In this document: positions 36,531-45,540 of the stretch, piece by piece
How positions within the stretch are numbered: the first letter of the stretch is position 1
How the letters are laid out: every line of letters starts with the position of its first letter
Assembly: GCF_910592395.1 (NCBI RefSeq)
Contig: NC_088326.1
Coordinates: 9,553,001 to 9,617,000 of the forward strand
Direction of reading: 5' to 3'
DNA length: 64,000 nt
Source of the DNA: Lineus longissimus
Taxonomy: Eukaryota; Nemertea; Pilidiophora; Heteronemertea; Lineidae
The notes under the pieces: model-generated
The model's database searches: none
What the model saw: only the letters and a program-made list of their open reading frames with translations
Told to the model about the DNA's origin: nothing
Position numbers and translations under genes: made by a program

Positions 36531-37876
36531 GCGTATGACAGCTCCGGCCATACGCCCGAAACATACCACTCAACTAACACTGATCATAAAGGCCTACAAA
36601 GACAAAATAACAAGCATACAATGCACCCGTGAGACCAAGACTGGCACGGAACACCAAAGGAAAACCCAAAAGGAAAATAAGACCAAATTACGACATTAAC
36701 CATGTCAAGACACACATGGCAGGCGACAAAATACCTGTCAGACCAAGAGAACATTCCAGTAACGAACCGAGAACAACCGTGTGAGTATTTAAATGTACCA
36801 AGTAGTCGAGTATGCGGGTAGGAAAAAAAAAATCCACAAATAAAGAAATTGAACACAGAACCACAGATACATGAAAATAAAATCACACATGTTGCTACCA
36901 TGGCTACTGGTGCAATGACAAAAATACCAATACTATGTACATTCATATCAAAAGAAGACACTGGTAATTGAAGCAGCAAGTATCAAATATAATACCAGTA
37001 TCAAAACACAATATCCAAAATATATGAAGCCAGTATCTACTGATTAACTTGGAATCCTGAGTAATCACATTCTCATCCTCATTAATCACATACTAGTTCC
37101 ATATTATCACTGGACTATAAGAGAAAGTTTGACCAGCAGAATTAACCTGGTCAATATACTACATGTATATTATCATAGTAACATCATAGACGACAGGCAG
37201 CAATCCAGTCAGTCTAGAGAGTTCATAGCGTTCACTCAAATAGAACGAGTGTAAAGGCACGCAGGTTGGCAATAAGTGTCACAGTATCGACATCCAAAAT
37301 GAAAGTAGGTGGCGACAGATTATATACTTATAAAACACACACACATCATGTACACTAAGCGTCCTATCAGTATAGAAAAAAATTCAAGCAAAATGCAGAG
37401 TGACTAAACATGACAACCGTAGAGAACTCACATGTATCAAGCACCATCTAGCTGCAAAATTTCAGATTGCACAAAATAGCAATACCAAGTAGTCCCTAGG
37501 TTTTAAGGAGAGATCTCCTAACAGAAAACAGTGGCAAAAATACCAATACCCCCACTGGGTATGATTTATGCGCCAGCCTAATCCTGGTGGTAGCCAGGAA
37601 TTCATCCAGACGGCAGAATGACATGCAAAACAGGAGAACATGCAACACAAACAAATCATGCATACAGGGTGAATTCAGGCCCATCAATCATACACGCAAG
37701 CACACTACACAAACACACCATGTCAGCTCCATCCAGACTACAATTATCCATCGGTGAGAAATTACTCCTGGTCAAAAAATCCGAAATACGTCACTCTCAC
37801 ACATTACAGTGATAACCCTGTCACACACACAACCATACAGAATTAAGGATGCGCGAAAACTCGAGCACACGCACAA
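36531..37876 (-). other. 3' non-coding region of the Gypsy element
   Basis: 1.35 kb between the polypurine tract and the pol stop. Same-strand frames of 131 and 65 codons are hydrophobic but show no env features such as a signal peptide plus furin site, and are not called. Confidence 0.5.
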
Positions 37877-40800
37877 CTAACCATTGCACATCCACTTTCC
37901 CATGTCAACACCCCGTGCTATTCGCAACTTGTCGGCATGAGTCCTGTACAATTCTCCCTCTGGATTCAACTGTATGGTCACAGTGAAATCCTCCTGGATA
38001 TCTTTAACCAAATAGGGTCCCTTCCATGGTAGGTGCTTATCTCCTTTAAACGCCTTTCTCGGGTTATAGTACCACACAAAGTTGCCCTCCTTCAGTGATC
38101 TATACTCAGGACTATTGGTCTCGTATCTTTTCTTCTGAATCCGCTGAACCGATTTCAGATTATTCCTTACTAGAGCATATGCCTTGTTGAGCCTATCTTC
38201 TAGCTGCCTGACGTAGGTTGGAACAGACGTCATGTCTTCAGACGGCTTCGTGTACAGCAGGTCTATCGGCACCTTCATCTCCCGTCCAGTTAGCATGAAG
38301 TGGGGAGTCTCTCCGGTACTACCATGTACTGATGACCTGTACGCCATAAGAAAGATTGGCAACATGACATCCCATTGTCCTGTACTTTCCTTATGGTCAT
38401 AAACATACGTCTTCAGCATGCTCTTTAAAATCTTATTAAAGTTTTCAACAAGCCCATTGCTCTTGGGGTTGTACGGCGTCGTGAGGCTACGGGAAACACC
38501 AAGCTTCTCTAGGAGACAGGAATAGATTTTAGAAACAAATTGGGCTCCTCGATCACTATGTAATATATACATGCATCCGAACCTTGATACAAATTCCTTT
38601 ATTACAGCCTGACAGACTTCCTCGGTCTCCATCGTCCGCAATGGAGCAGCCTCCACCCACTTAGTGAAGTTATCTTCCATCGTCACCGCGTATCTATACC
38701 CTCTTGAAGTTTCCTTGAGAGGGCCGATCAGGTCTATGGACACTCTCTCAAATGCCTCACCGAAAAGCTGCTGTGTCAAAGGGACTGGTATCTTCTTGTG
38801 TGGGCGTTTGATGACATTACAGGCCTCACAGTATGAAACAAAGCGAGAAACGTCCCATCTCCATCCAACCCAGTAAAAACGATGCTTCACACGCTCCATT
38901 GACTTAACCATCCCTAGATGACCAGATGTTGGCTCAGAGTGCAATTGGTCCATGACGCTATGGCGAAGAGTCCTAGGGAGGACTATTTGGTGTTTCATAG
39001 GCTTGTCCGGAACTACCAACCTCCTATACAAGATGCCATTATCCACAAAGAGATGCCTCCAGTGTTGCCGCAAGGTCTTCACACTGAGACTTTCTCCAGA
39101 GATACTTTTGTAGGAAGGGTAATCAGAATCGTCAAGCTTCAATTGTAAGATGGGACCAATATCTGGATCAGATAGTTGCAGGTTGGCAAGATCATCATAG
39201 GGTAGCTTAACCGAAGTTGATTCATCGGTGGTGGGAGAGTTATTTGTCTTGGGTACATCTTGAAGTCTCTTTGCCTGTGCACGAGTCGTGACTGCACCGC
39301 AACTTAGCATCAACTTGTCAACTTCCTCTTCTAAGCTGTCATCTGTTTGCTTGGTGTGAGTACAAGATGGTACATCTGTGGATTCTTTAAGGTGGAACTT
39401 GCGAATATGCCCTGTAGGTCGATTTGGCTCTGGCACTTCTTGTCGGCCGCATTGGTCACACTGGAGTCGGCTCATGAAATCAGCATTCACATGGTGTCTT
39501 CCCGGGCGGTGGATGGTCGAAAACTTAAACTGTGAGAGAAACAACTGCCATCTCTGTATCTGTTCATTAGCATCACTAAGAGTCAGCATATGACTAACGG
39601 CTGAGTTGTCCGTCCGCAAGAGAAACTGATGTCCATACAAGTAGGGCTTGAAATGCTCAACAGACCGAACAACACCTAAAAATTCCCTCTTAGTAATACA
39701 ATATTTTCTCTCTGCATCAGATAGCAATCGTGAATAGTAGCCGATTACAGTTTCTTTTCCGTCCAAGACCTGGCTCAAAACACTTCCAATACCAGTATTT
39801 GACGCATCCGTGTCAAGCACAAAGTTACCAGCTTTCACATCAGGGAAGGCAAGAACAGGCGGGTGTAGAAGTGCTGCCTTAAGACGTTGAAATGAGGCCT
39901 CATGGGCTGGAGTCCAAATCAGATTACTAGATGCCTTAGTGAGCTCATAGAGTGGCGCAGAAATGTCACTCATGTTCCGAATAAACCTGCGGTAATAACT
40001 TACCAAACCAAGAAAACGCTTCACCTCAGTGCGTAACTTATGACAAGGAACAGAGGACAAAGAAGGCCAAGCCTGAATAGACCCAAGCTTAGACTTCAAC
40101 GGGTGGATGCCAAGACCCGAAATAACATGACCAAAATACTGTACAGAAGGCTGGAGTAAAGAACACTTGCTGGGTTTGATCTTGAGATTAGACGACTGCA
40201 ATCTCGCTAGAACTTTGTCCAAGTTGGAAATTGTTTCCTCAAAAGTGGCACCAAACACAAGGACATCGTCAAGATACAATAGGCACCGTTCCCACTGAAG
40301 ACCACGAAGGACCCTTTCCATAAGTCGCTCAAACGTAGCGGGAGCGTTACACAAACCAAAAGGAAGAACCGTAAAATGGAATAGTCCTTTTTTTGTGAGA
40401 AAAGCAGTCTTCTCTTTATCCTCAACAGACTTCAGTGGCACCTGCCAATATCCCGACTGTAGATCTAACGTACAGAAGTACTTCTTCCCATGCAGCGTAT
40501 CAATACAGTCATCAAATCGTGGGAGTGGATAGGAGTCTGCTTTAGTGACGGAGTTCAACTTCCGGAAATCCACACAGAAGCGGGCCGTTCCATCCTTCTT
40601 CGTCACTATAACAGGGGGGCTTGCCCAGGGACTGGCAGAGTCCTCCATTACACCACGCCCCAACCCATCATCCACAGCCTTTTCAATTTCTTGTTCCCGG
40701 CTATATCCCTGCCTACGTAACGGAAGTCGGATAGGTTGTGCATCACCAGTATTGATCTCATGACTGGCAAGGTCAGTCAACCCAATATCCGTAGGGGAAC

Positions 40801-41779
40801 TTGAGAATGAAGATGAATACTTCATAAGCAGGAGTGCAAGCTGTCGTTTCTGTTGCTCGTGTAGACCGTTACACGATGAAGTGTAGAGTTGAAATAGATG
40901 GTCGGGAATATCTTGCTCTAAGTCAACAAAAGATGATGGTTCAGTTGACGTATTGTCAGCGGCAGGGTTCTCACTAGGCGATAAGGTTCCAGCTACATAA
41001 GCCGTTTGCTCAACATTAGTTGCCTTCAGAGTATCTGCTGGAAACTCATATCCTATAACCGTCCCTTCCGGTATCACAAGTGCTTCATCATTCGGGTTGA
41101 ATAGCTGAACTGGAGTGTTGATACGTTTCCGTTGCTGGATTGTTACGGACCGTGCTGGTAGGACACCATATTTCTGCACAAAATGCACACTCGGCTCCAA
41201 CATAACCTCTTGCCGGTTGCGAAATGGCCTGTTTAACAGCGCTATCGTAGCTGTCTCCTCTCCCGGTGGCAGTTTCAGAGGTTTAGCCAATCTAACTGAA
41301 TGGGGTAGTATCCTGTTGCGCTCAAAGATCAACGGATATTCCTGTCCTTGGAATTCATAAGTACCCGAGCTCAACTTCAAATCGAATTTAAACTGGTTCA
41401 AAAAGTCCATTCCCCAGATTCCATCCAGACCTTTCATGTCTGTTACCGTTAAGTTGAACGTAAACTTCGTGTTATGAATCCTCACGGGCATGGCAACTTT
41501 TCCAAATATATTAAGATGTGATTCACCATCAGCCATCAGAATATCAGCTCTGTGCTTCTGGAGAGGTGGTCTAAACTTCTTGGGTATCCTATGATAAGCA
41601 GCTAAGGACAAAAATGAACAACTGGCACCAGAATCGAGCAAGAAACAAGAAGGAACACCATTTAAGTAGGTGTTGATAAACATCCTTTCCTTGGAGCCAA
41701 CAAATTCCCTCCCATTATCCTTGCCATGCTCCTCGGCTCCATGTAAGGGAGCACGGCCTATTGGTTTAAATTTCCCTGC
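37877..41779 (-). CDS. pol: Gypsy pol polyprotein (PR-RT-RH-IN)
   Basis: Open from 41779; the first ATG is at 41683, giving 1268 residues from there. It is probably made as a gag-pol fusion by -1 frameshifting. Domains: aspartic protease with LLDSGASCSF near residues 15-25; reverse transcriptase with FCVDFRKLNS and catalytic YLDDVLVFG near 468; RNase H with LDTDASNTGIGS near 623; integrase zinc finger with H-H-C-C (SGHLGMVKSM, YCEACNVIKRP) near 920; catalytic core with Asp in SIDLIGPL near 983, Asp in HSDRGAQF near 1043 and Glu in GLVENFNK, exactly 35 residues apart (D-35-E). A GPY/F-type module (WKGPYLVKDI) lies near 1224. No chromodomain. No stop or frameshift within. Confidence 0.96.
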   Translation of the reverse strand, partial: AGKFKPIGRAPLHGAEEHGKDNGREFVGSKERMFINTYLNGVPSCFLLDSGASCSFLSLAAYHRIPKKFRPPLQKHRADILMADGESHLNIFGKVAMPVRIHNTKFTFNLTVTDMKGLDGIWGMDFLNQFKFDLKLSSGTYEFQGQEYPLIFERNRILPHSVRLAKPLKLPPGEETATIALLNRPFRNRQEVMLEPSVHFVQKYGVLPARSVTIQQRKRINTPVQLFNPNDEALVIPEGTVIGYEFPADTLKATNVEQTAYVAGTLSPSENPAADNTSTEPSSFVDLEQDIPDHLFQLYTSSCNGLHEQQKRQLALLLMKYSSSFSSSPTDIGLTDLASHEINTGDAQPIRLPLRRQGYSREQEIEKAVDDGLGRGVMEDSASPWASPPVIVTKKDGTARFCVDFRKLNSVTKADSYPLPRFDDCIDTLHGKKYFCTLDLQSGYWQVPLKSVEDKEKTAFLTKKGLFHFTVLPFGLCNAPATFERLMERVLRGLQWERCLLYLDDVLVFGATFEETISNLDKVLARLQSSNLKIKPSKCSLLQPSVQYFGHVISGLGIHPLKSKLGSIQAWPSLSSVPCHKLRTEVKRFLGLVSYYRRFIRNMSDISAPLYELTKASSNLIWTPAHEASFQRLKAALLHPPVLAFPDVKAGNFVLDTDASNTGIGSVLSQVLDGKETVIGYYSRLLSDAERKYCITKREFLGVVRSVEHFKPYLYGHQFLLRTDNSAVSHMLTLSDANEQIQRWQLFLSQFKFSTIHRPGRHHVNADFMSRLQCDQCGRQEVPEPNRPTGHIRKFHLKESTDVPSCTHTKQTDDSLEEEVDKLMLSCGAVTTRAQAKRLQDVPKTNNSPTTDESTSVKLPYDDLANLQLSDPDIGPILQLKLDDSDYPSYKSISGESLSVKTLRQHWRHLFVDNGILYRRLVVPDKPMKHQIVLPRTLRHSVMDQLHSEPTSGHLGMVKSMERVKHRFYWVGWRWDVSRFVSYCEACNVIKRPHKKIPVPLTQQLFGEAFERVSIDLIGPLKETSRGYRYAVTMEDNFTKWVEAAPLRTMETEEVCQAVIKEFVSRFGCMYILHSDRGAQFVSKIYSCLLEKLGVSRSLTTPYNPKSNGLVENFNKILKSMLKTYVYDHKESTGQWDVMLPIFLMAYRSSVHGSTGETPHFMLTGREMKVPIDLLYTKPSEDMTSVPTYVRQLEDRLNKAYALVRNNLKSVQRIQKKRYETNSPEYRSLKEGNFVWYYNPRKAFKGDKHLPWKGPYLVKDIQEDFTVTIQLNPEGELYRTHADKLRIARGVDMGKWMCNG

Positions 41780-43284
41780 TCACTCCCAACTGATGGTGTA
41801 TTGCCTGTAAAGTGGGCTGTTCCACGTGGGCACTCCCTCCACATATGGTCAGCTGACCTGCATATGAAGCAGCGTCTCTCCTGCCCAGCAACACGTCTGT
41901 CTTGCGATCCATATCTCTGTTGGCCTCTTCCACGTGTGCCTCTTCCTCTACCACGGGTATAACCCTGGGTATTTCCAGACGTTTCGCCCTGCACTGGGGC
42001 AGATGGGCCAGCACTTGCAACACTTTGTCCCACGGTGGGTTGATTCAAGGCCAAGAGATGGACCTCATAACTCTTAGCTCTTTTCAACACCTCCACCATT
42101 TCCTGGTCCTTGACCTCAAACAGCTTATCCCCTAGCGGGCCATCACGTAGGGCGAGGTACAGCTGTAGTCCTAGATCCTTCTGCAGGCATCCATAGGCAC
42201 GCCTGCTATATAGCCTGATCCGAAAGGCAAGGTCATCCAGGCTTTCATCATCCTCTCGTCGAACATCACGTAATTTTGCTACCCACTCCGAGCGTTCGCC
42301 TACATAATGACGTTCAAGCTGTGCCACTAAAACTTTAAAGGTAACTGGTGAACCACTTAGGTCAAGAGCAGCAAGGATCTTTGCTGCTTTCCCTGTTAGT
42401 TTGGCCCTTAGTAAGGCCAACTTCTCCTCGGGGGTCCATTCTACGGTCATCGCCTCGAAGTTAGCTAAGTAGGCCTCGATGTCCAGCTTGGTGTCATCGT
42501 AGGCCGGGACCTTGGGAGTCTTCTTTCCGCGTGTTGATGAAGAGGACTCGAACGAGCAATTGGAATAATTATTCACCACGGTTGGAACAGATTCTGATGA
42601 GTTTGAGTGGTCAGCAACTGGCGACAATCCAGTTAGCTGAGGACTATGAGTGGGCAAATGATTCGGATGTTCCAACACAGGCTCAGGATCGACTGGTGTT
42701 GGGTCTGATGGTCTTGATTGGTTGGCGACTGGTGACAATCCAGTCAGCACAAGCATGCGTTCATATTCCTCCTTGCTAGGTACAGAGACTCTTTCCGTAA
42801 TATTGTTTACTGGAGGGGACGTCTCCGGTTCAGGTGAAGTGGCCTGGGTTGCCACATCATGCCTCGGCGTTATCTGGTTAAGATCGCTTCGTTGACCAGA
42901 CACGTTCCTATCTGCGCTGGGCCTACTGGGTGTATCCTCCCAAGGGGTTGAGGTTCGGGGAATCTGAACTCCTGACCCCACTGGTTGCGTCTCCTCCATC
43001 GTCAAGTGTTCATATGATGTCTGGTCAGGATCCTCCATCACCAAAGAAAATGCATGGTTTAAGCTGCGCCTAATCCCACCAAAGAAGTCCACCACTTTCC
43101 GCGCAGAAGAGTGAATAAGACTAAGGGTAGGAGGACCAAGACTAGAATTACTGGTCGGGGACCTACTTGACGGGAGAGGCCGATCAGGTGTCTCCGGGCG
43201 AGCACGTGGGGCTACAATGGGCACAGCCCCCGGTAGTTGTCTCCCTCTCAAAGCCATACCCTCTTGCATGTTTGGCTCAGCCAT
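41758..43284 (-). CDS. gag: Gypsy gag polyprotein
   Basis: A 508-residue structural protein. Residues 1-250 are Pro/Ser/Thr-rich and probably disordered, with two copies of LTGLSPVA. Residues about 260-420 form the retrotransposon gag helical domain (DIEAYLANFEAMTVEWTPEE, then LERHYVGERSEWVAKLRDVR). The C-terminal part is Arg/Gly-rich (YTRGRGRGTRGRG) and ends in one CCHC zinc knuckle, CFICRSADHMWREC (C-x2-C-x4-H-x4-C), near residues 470-485. It would form virus-like particles and bind the element RNA. The last codons GGA AAT TTA AAC CAA TAG contain the slippery site for pol. Start chosen at the first ATG (MAEPNMQEG). Confidence 0.93.
   Translation of the reverse strand: MAEPNMQEGMALRGRQLPGAVPIVAPRARPETPDRPLPSSRSPTSNSSLGPPTLSLIHSSARKVVDFFGGIRRSLNHAFSLVMEDPDQTSYEHLTMEETQPVGSGVQIPRTSTPWEDTPSRPSADRNVSGQRSDLNQITPRHDVATQATSPEPETSPPVNNITERVSVPSKEEYERMLVLTGLSPVANQSRPSDPTPVDPEPVLEHPNHLPTHSPQLTGLSPVADHSNSSESVPTVVNNYSNCSFESSSSTRGKKTPKVPAYDDTKLDIEAYLANFEAMTVEWTPEEKLALLRAKLTGKAAKILAALDLSGSPVTFKVLVAQLERHYVGERSEWVAKLRDVRREDDESLDDLAFRIRLYSRRAYGCLQKDLGLQLYLALRDGPLGDKLFEVKDQEMVEVLKRAKSYEVHLLALNQPTVGQSVASAGPSAPVQGETSGNTQGYTRGRGRGTRGRGQQRYGSQDRRVAGQERRCFICRSADHMWRECPRGTAHFTGNTPSVGSEQGNLNQ
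41764..41773 (-). promoter_or_regulatory. Gag-pol -1 ribosomal frameshift site, two overlapping heptamers
   Basis: In the gag frame the minus strand reads GGA AAT TTA AAC CAA TAG. This contains A_AAT_TTA (41773-41767) and, overlapping it, T_TTA_AAC (41770-41764). Both obey the X_XXY_YYZ rule for -1 slippage, and TTTAAAC is a classical strong site. Pol is in the -1 frame and opens at 41779, so slippage at either heptamer enters pol before the gag stop. I did not establish a downstream pseudoknot. Confidence 0.85.
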
Positions 43285-43947
43285 ATTTCACTGGTACATG
43301 TAATATACACAAGCACTATGGCATACACGTGCAAAAGAAACAATACCAAATCCACTGCAGAGTGACACACCAAATACACAACATTCATAATCACACCTGG
43401 CAAAAGTATGAAGAACACCTTATGAATGAAAATGGCAGCTTGGTATAACAATAATTCAATACATGTATGTACCACCTGAAAAGTAAAACAGATAAATGCA
43501 CATCAAAATTGCTCTAATCAGCAAAACCAAATGACACCCAATAGCAAAAACATATATATTACATGTACATATATATTACATGTACCATTAGTTCAGCTTA
43601 CAAATCTATTTATTTTATAAACTTATGCATGTACCCTGAAAATAAATGCAACATGAGACAATGAAACACGTGAAATGCATTCAACTGCAAAAATACAAGG
43701 TTACAACATTGTAGGAAAATTAAACAAAGAAAAGAAGGGGTCGCCACCTACAAATATGCAAAAATGTATTATAGCCAGTTATTAGTCTTTCTGCTCCAAT
43801 ATCGATCACATGTCGAATTCTGTCGGGTTCTCTGATGACATCATCTCAATCCAGGGCGCAGATAAATTCACTCAGATTGTCAGGTACAGTCAATTAGCAC
43901 CAGACTAGCAAGCAATCTAACCATGGTCTATGGATCCGAAACACAGC
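43285..43947 (-). other. Non-coding spacer between esterase ORF and gag
   Basis: 663 bp without a credible frame, containing a repeated TATATATTACATGTAC near 43553-43580. It could hold a second promoter, splice acceptor or internal ribosome entry needed to express gag downstream of the esterase ORF; none can be shown. Confidence 0.4.
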
Positions 43948-44592
43948 TTAGTACTGGTAGTAAATTCTATCCAACATGTCAAGGGCCACCGACAGTGCCC
44001 TTCTGATACTGAAGTGATAAAGCGTAAGACCACGGCCTGTAGTCACATGGATATCGTCCCGCGAGATGGAGGAATGGAGGTTCACGAGAATCGATCTGTC
44101 ATGGCGAACGGTATAAATGCGCTGGTTCCGCCTAGCCAGGCGCTGCAACAAGAAATTTACTTCAAGTCTATTTCTCTCAAACTGGTCTGACGGGCATCTA
44201 CGCGTGCGCCTCCTGCGAACCACCTGACACAACACAATGTAACGCACAGTCGTCGACCGCAAAATCTCCTCGCACACCCGAGTTATACTCTGCACCAGGC
44301 ACTCTGGGGACACTCCATCGCAAATGTCATTAGTGCCAACCTCCAACAACAATACATGCGGCCGAATATATTCAATTGTGTCCGTCACAAAGTCTATTCC
44401 GCGGCAATCAAAGACCAAGCCTCCTTGGCCACTAACGTAAACAGACAGATTGCCTGGAAGGCTGAAACAACTTGAAAAGTCCGTCGAAAGGCCACGATGA
44501 TACCAGTGGGGAATCTGTGGGAGGAGATACTCACTCCTGTATCTCCTAATGAAGCTATGTCCACACAGCAAAATCCTCATTTCATTCTTCAA
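43948..44592 (-). CDS. SGNH/GDSL-type esterase ORF inside the Gypsy element
   Basis: A 214-codon uninterrupted frame on the element's coding strand between the 5' LTR and gag. Block I reads RILLCGHSFIRRY, with GHS replacing the usual GDS and the serine nucleophile kept. Block III reads LLLEVGTNDI, the G-x-N-D oxyanion motif. Block V reads SRDDIHVTTGRGLTLYHFS, giving Asp-x-x-His. The catalytic triad and fold order are therefore present. SGNH esterase domains are known from CR1/L2-type LINE ORF1 proteins and some tyrosine-recombinase retroelements; a separate ORF upstream of gag in a Ty3/Gypsy element is unusual as far as I know. Role unknown; lipid or acetyl-ester cleavage during particle or membrane interaction is inference. 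No signal peptide is evident. The gap to gag is 663 bp. Confidence 0.85.
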   Translation of the reverse strand: MKNEMRILLCGHSFIRRYRSEYLLPQIPHWYHRGLSTDFSSCFSLPGNLSVYVSGQGGLVFDCRGIDFVTDTIEYIRPHVLLLEVGTNDICDGVSPECLVQSITRVCEEILRSTTVRYIVLCQVVRRRRTRRCPSDQFERNRLEVNFLLQRLARRNQRIYTVRHDRSILVNLHSSISRDDIHVTTGRGLTLYHFSIRRALSVALDMLDRIYYQY

Positions 44593-44873
44593 ACAATGTC
44601 AGGGTTAGTTCCCGTTGTCATCATGCTCCATAACATGCACTAAGCAGAGTCTGTAAAACTATATCATGATATACACAACTTCCACAGTGTCTGTGTGTAT
44701 TAAAACGAACGTGTACTTTTACTGCTAATGTACACTACAGTCACGACATAACTAACTAAACATGCAGCATGCAATGCACATGCAGGGCGCTATATAGCCC
44801 AGTTCATTTTTTTTTGGATTTTGGAATTTCGAAAATAACCCATTTTCCTCGTAAATTCACAACAATTCGAAAG
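44593..44873 (-). other. Leader between the 5' LTR and the esterase ORF
   Basis: About 280 bp of non-coding leader with an A-rich plus strand. No upstream frame of note. Confidence 0.4.
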
Positions 44874-44891
44874 TCCTGCCGGAGTCAGCCA
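44874..44891 (-). promoter_or_regulatory. Primer binding site
   Basis: One base inside the 5' LTR the minus strand reads TGGCTGACTCCGGCAGGA. TGG matches the CCA end of a tRNA, as expected for the minus-strand primer. I could not assign the tRNA; the complement resembles Arg-type 3' ends only loosely. Confidence 0.7.
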
Positions 44892-44892
44892 A

Positions 44893-45132
44893 TGTATTGA
44901 CCTCCTGGTCAACGGCCTCGTGATCTGATTGAAGAGAAGATCGAATCGCAGGATGTTGTTTAACAGGTTTTAATCATCGGAATCAAAACATGTCGGAAAA
45001 ACGTACACAGCACGTAACAGAACAAGTAGTTCTACAAAACGCCACAATGGCAAAGCCATTACAAATTGGGGCGCCACCGGCCGGTCTCTCTAACCTCTTA
45101 AAGGGCAATGGTATGCTGGGTGATACAGTACA
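44893..45132 (-). repeat. 5' LTR of the Gypsy element
   Basis: 240 bp. In element orientation it begins TGTACTGTATC and ends GGTCAATACA, the usual TG...CA. It is identical to the copy at 36276-36515. CTGTT target duplication lies outside at 45133-45137. Confidence 0.95.
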
Positions 45133-45540
45133 CTGTTATTGGTCATGGTACATGGTAGGCCTAATCATCATGGCTATATGTTTCAGGAAAAGCTCGGAGT
45201 AAAATGAACTGCCGATGAATAATGATGTTGTTCATGTTTACCATGTTTACCATGTTTACTAGTACATAGCCATAGGGTATGCACTGGCCAGTGTACTTTC
45301 TGCACGTCGTCATGGTCATGTACGTGATACCTTGCATATTTTGTTTTTTGAATGCGCATGCTTTTTGGGCAAAATCACTTGTACCAACACTAATGAATAA
45401 TGTCTTCTTATCCCTATGACTCCATACACAGTGAGGGCATTGTCCCATTCCCATCAAATGGTAACTTATTGTACCGTATTAGGGTGGAAGTTGGGGAGCA
45501 GATACCTACCGTTGCACGCCTGTCATAATCAGCAGTGATG

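Larger units (their letters stand above)
36271..45137 (-). mobile_element. Complete Ty3/Gypsy LTR retrotransposon with extra esterase ORF
   Basis: The element proper is 36276-45132 (8857 bp), flanked by a perfect 5-bp duplication CTGTT (36271-36275 and 45133-45137). The two LTRs are 240 bp and identical by inspection. In the element's minus-strand orientation the order is 5' LTR, primer site, SGNH esterase ORF (44592-43948), gag (43284-41758), pol in the -1 frame (41779 open, first ATG 41683, to 37877), 1.36 kb non-coding, polypurine tract, 3' LTR. Pol order is protease, RT, RNase H, integrase, the Ty3/Gypsy order, with no chromodomain and no env. All ORFs are intact. Identical LTRs plus open frames indicate a very recent, possibly active insertion. 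Confidence 0.96.

Noticed and set aside
36373-36699. Plus-strand frame starting MSEKRTQHV, repeated at 44990
   Set aside because: It lies in both LTRs, antisense to gag and pol, and is cut off differently outside each LTR. A by-product of the repeat.
36584-36979. 131-codon hydrophobic frame near the 3' end of the Gypsy element, considered as env
   Set aside because: No signal peptide plus cleavage-site layout and no conserved motif; composition follows the base bias of the strand.
43948-44592. Esterase ORF as bacterial contamination or a host exon
   Set aside because: It lies inside perfectly matched LTRs and target duplications, on the coding strand of the element, with no separate flanking duplication seen.
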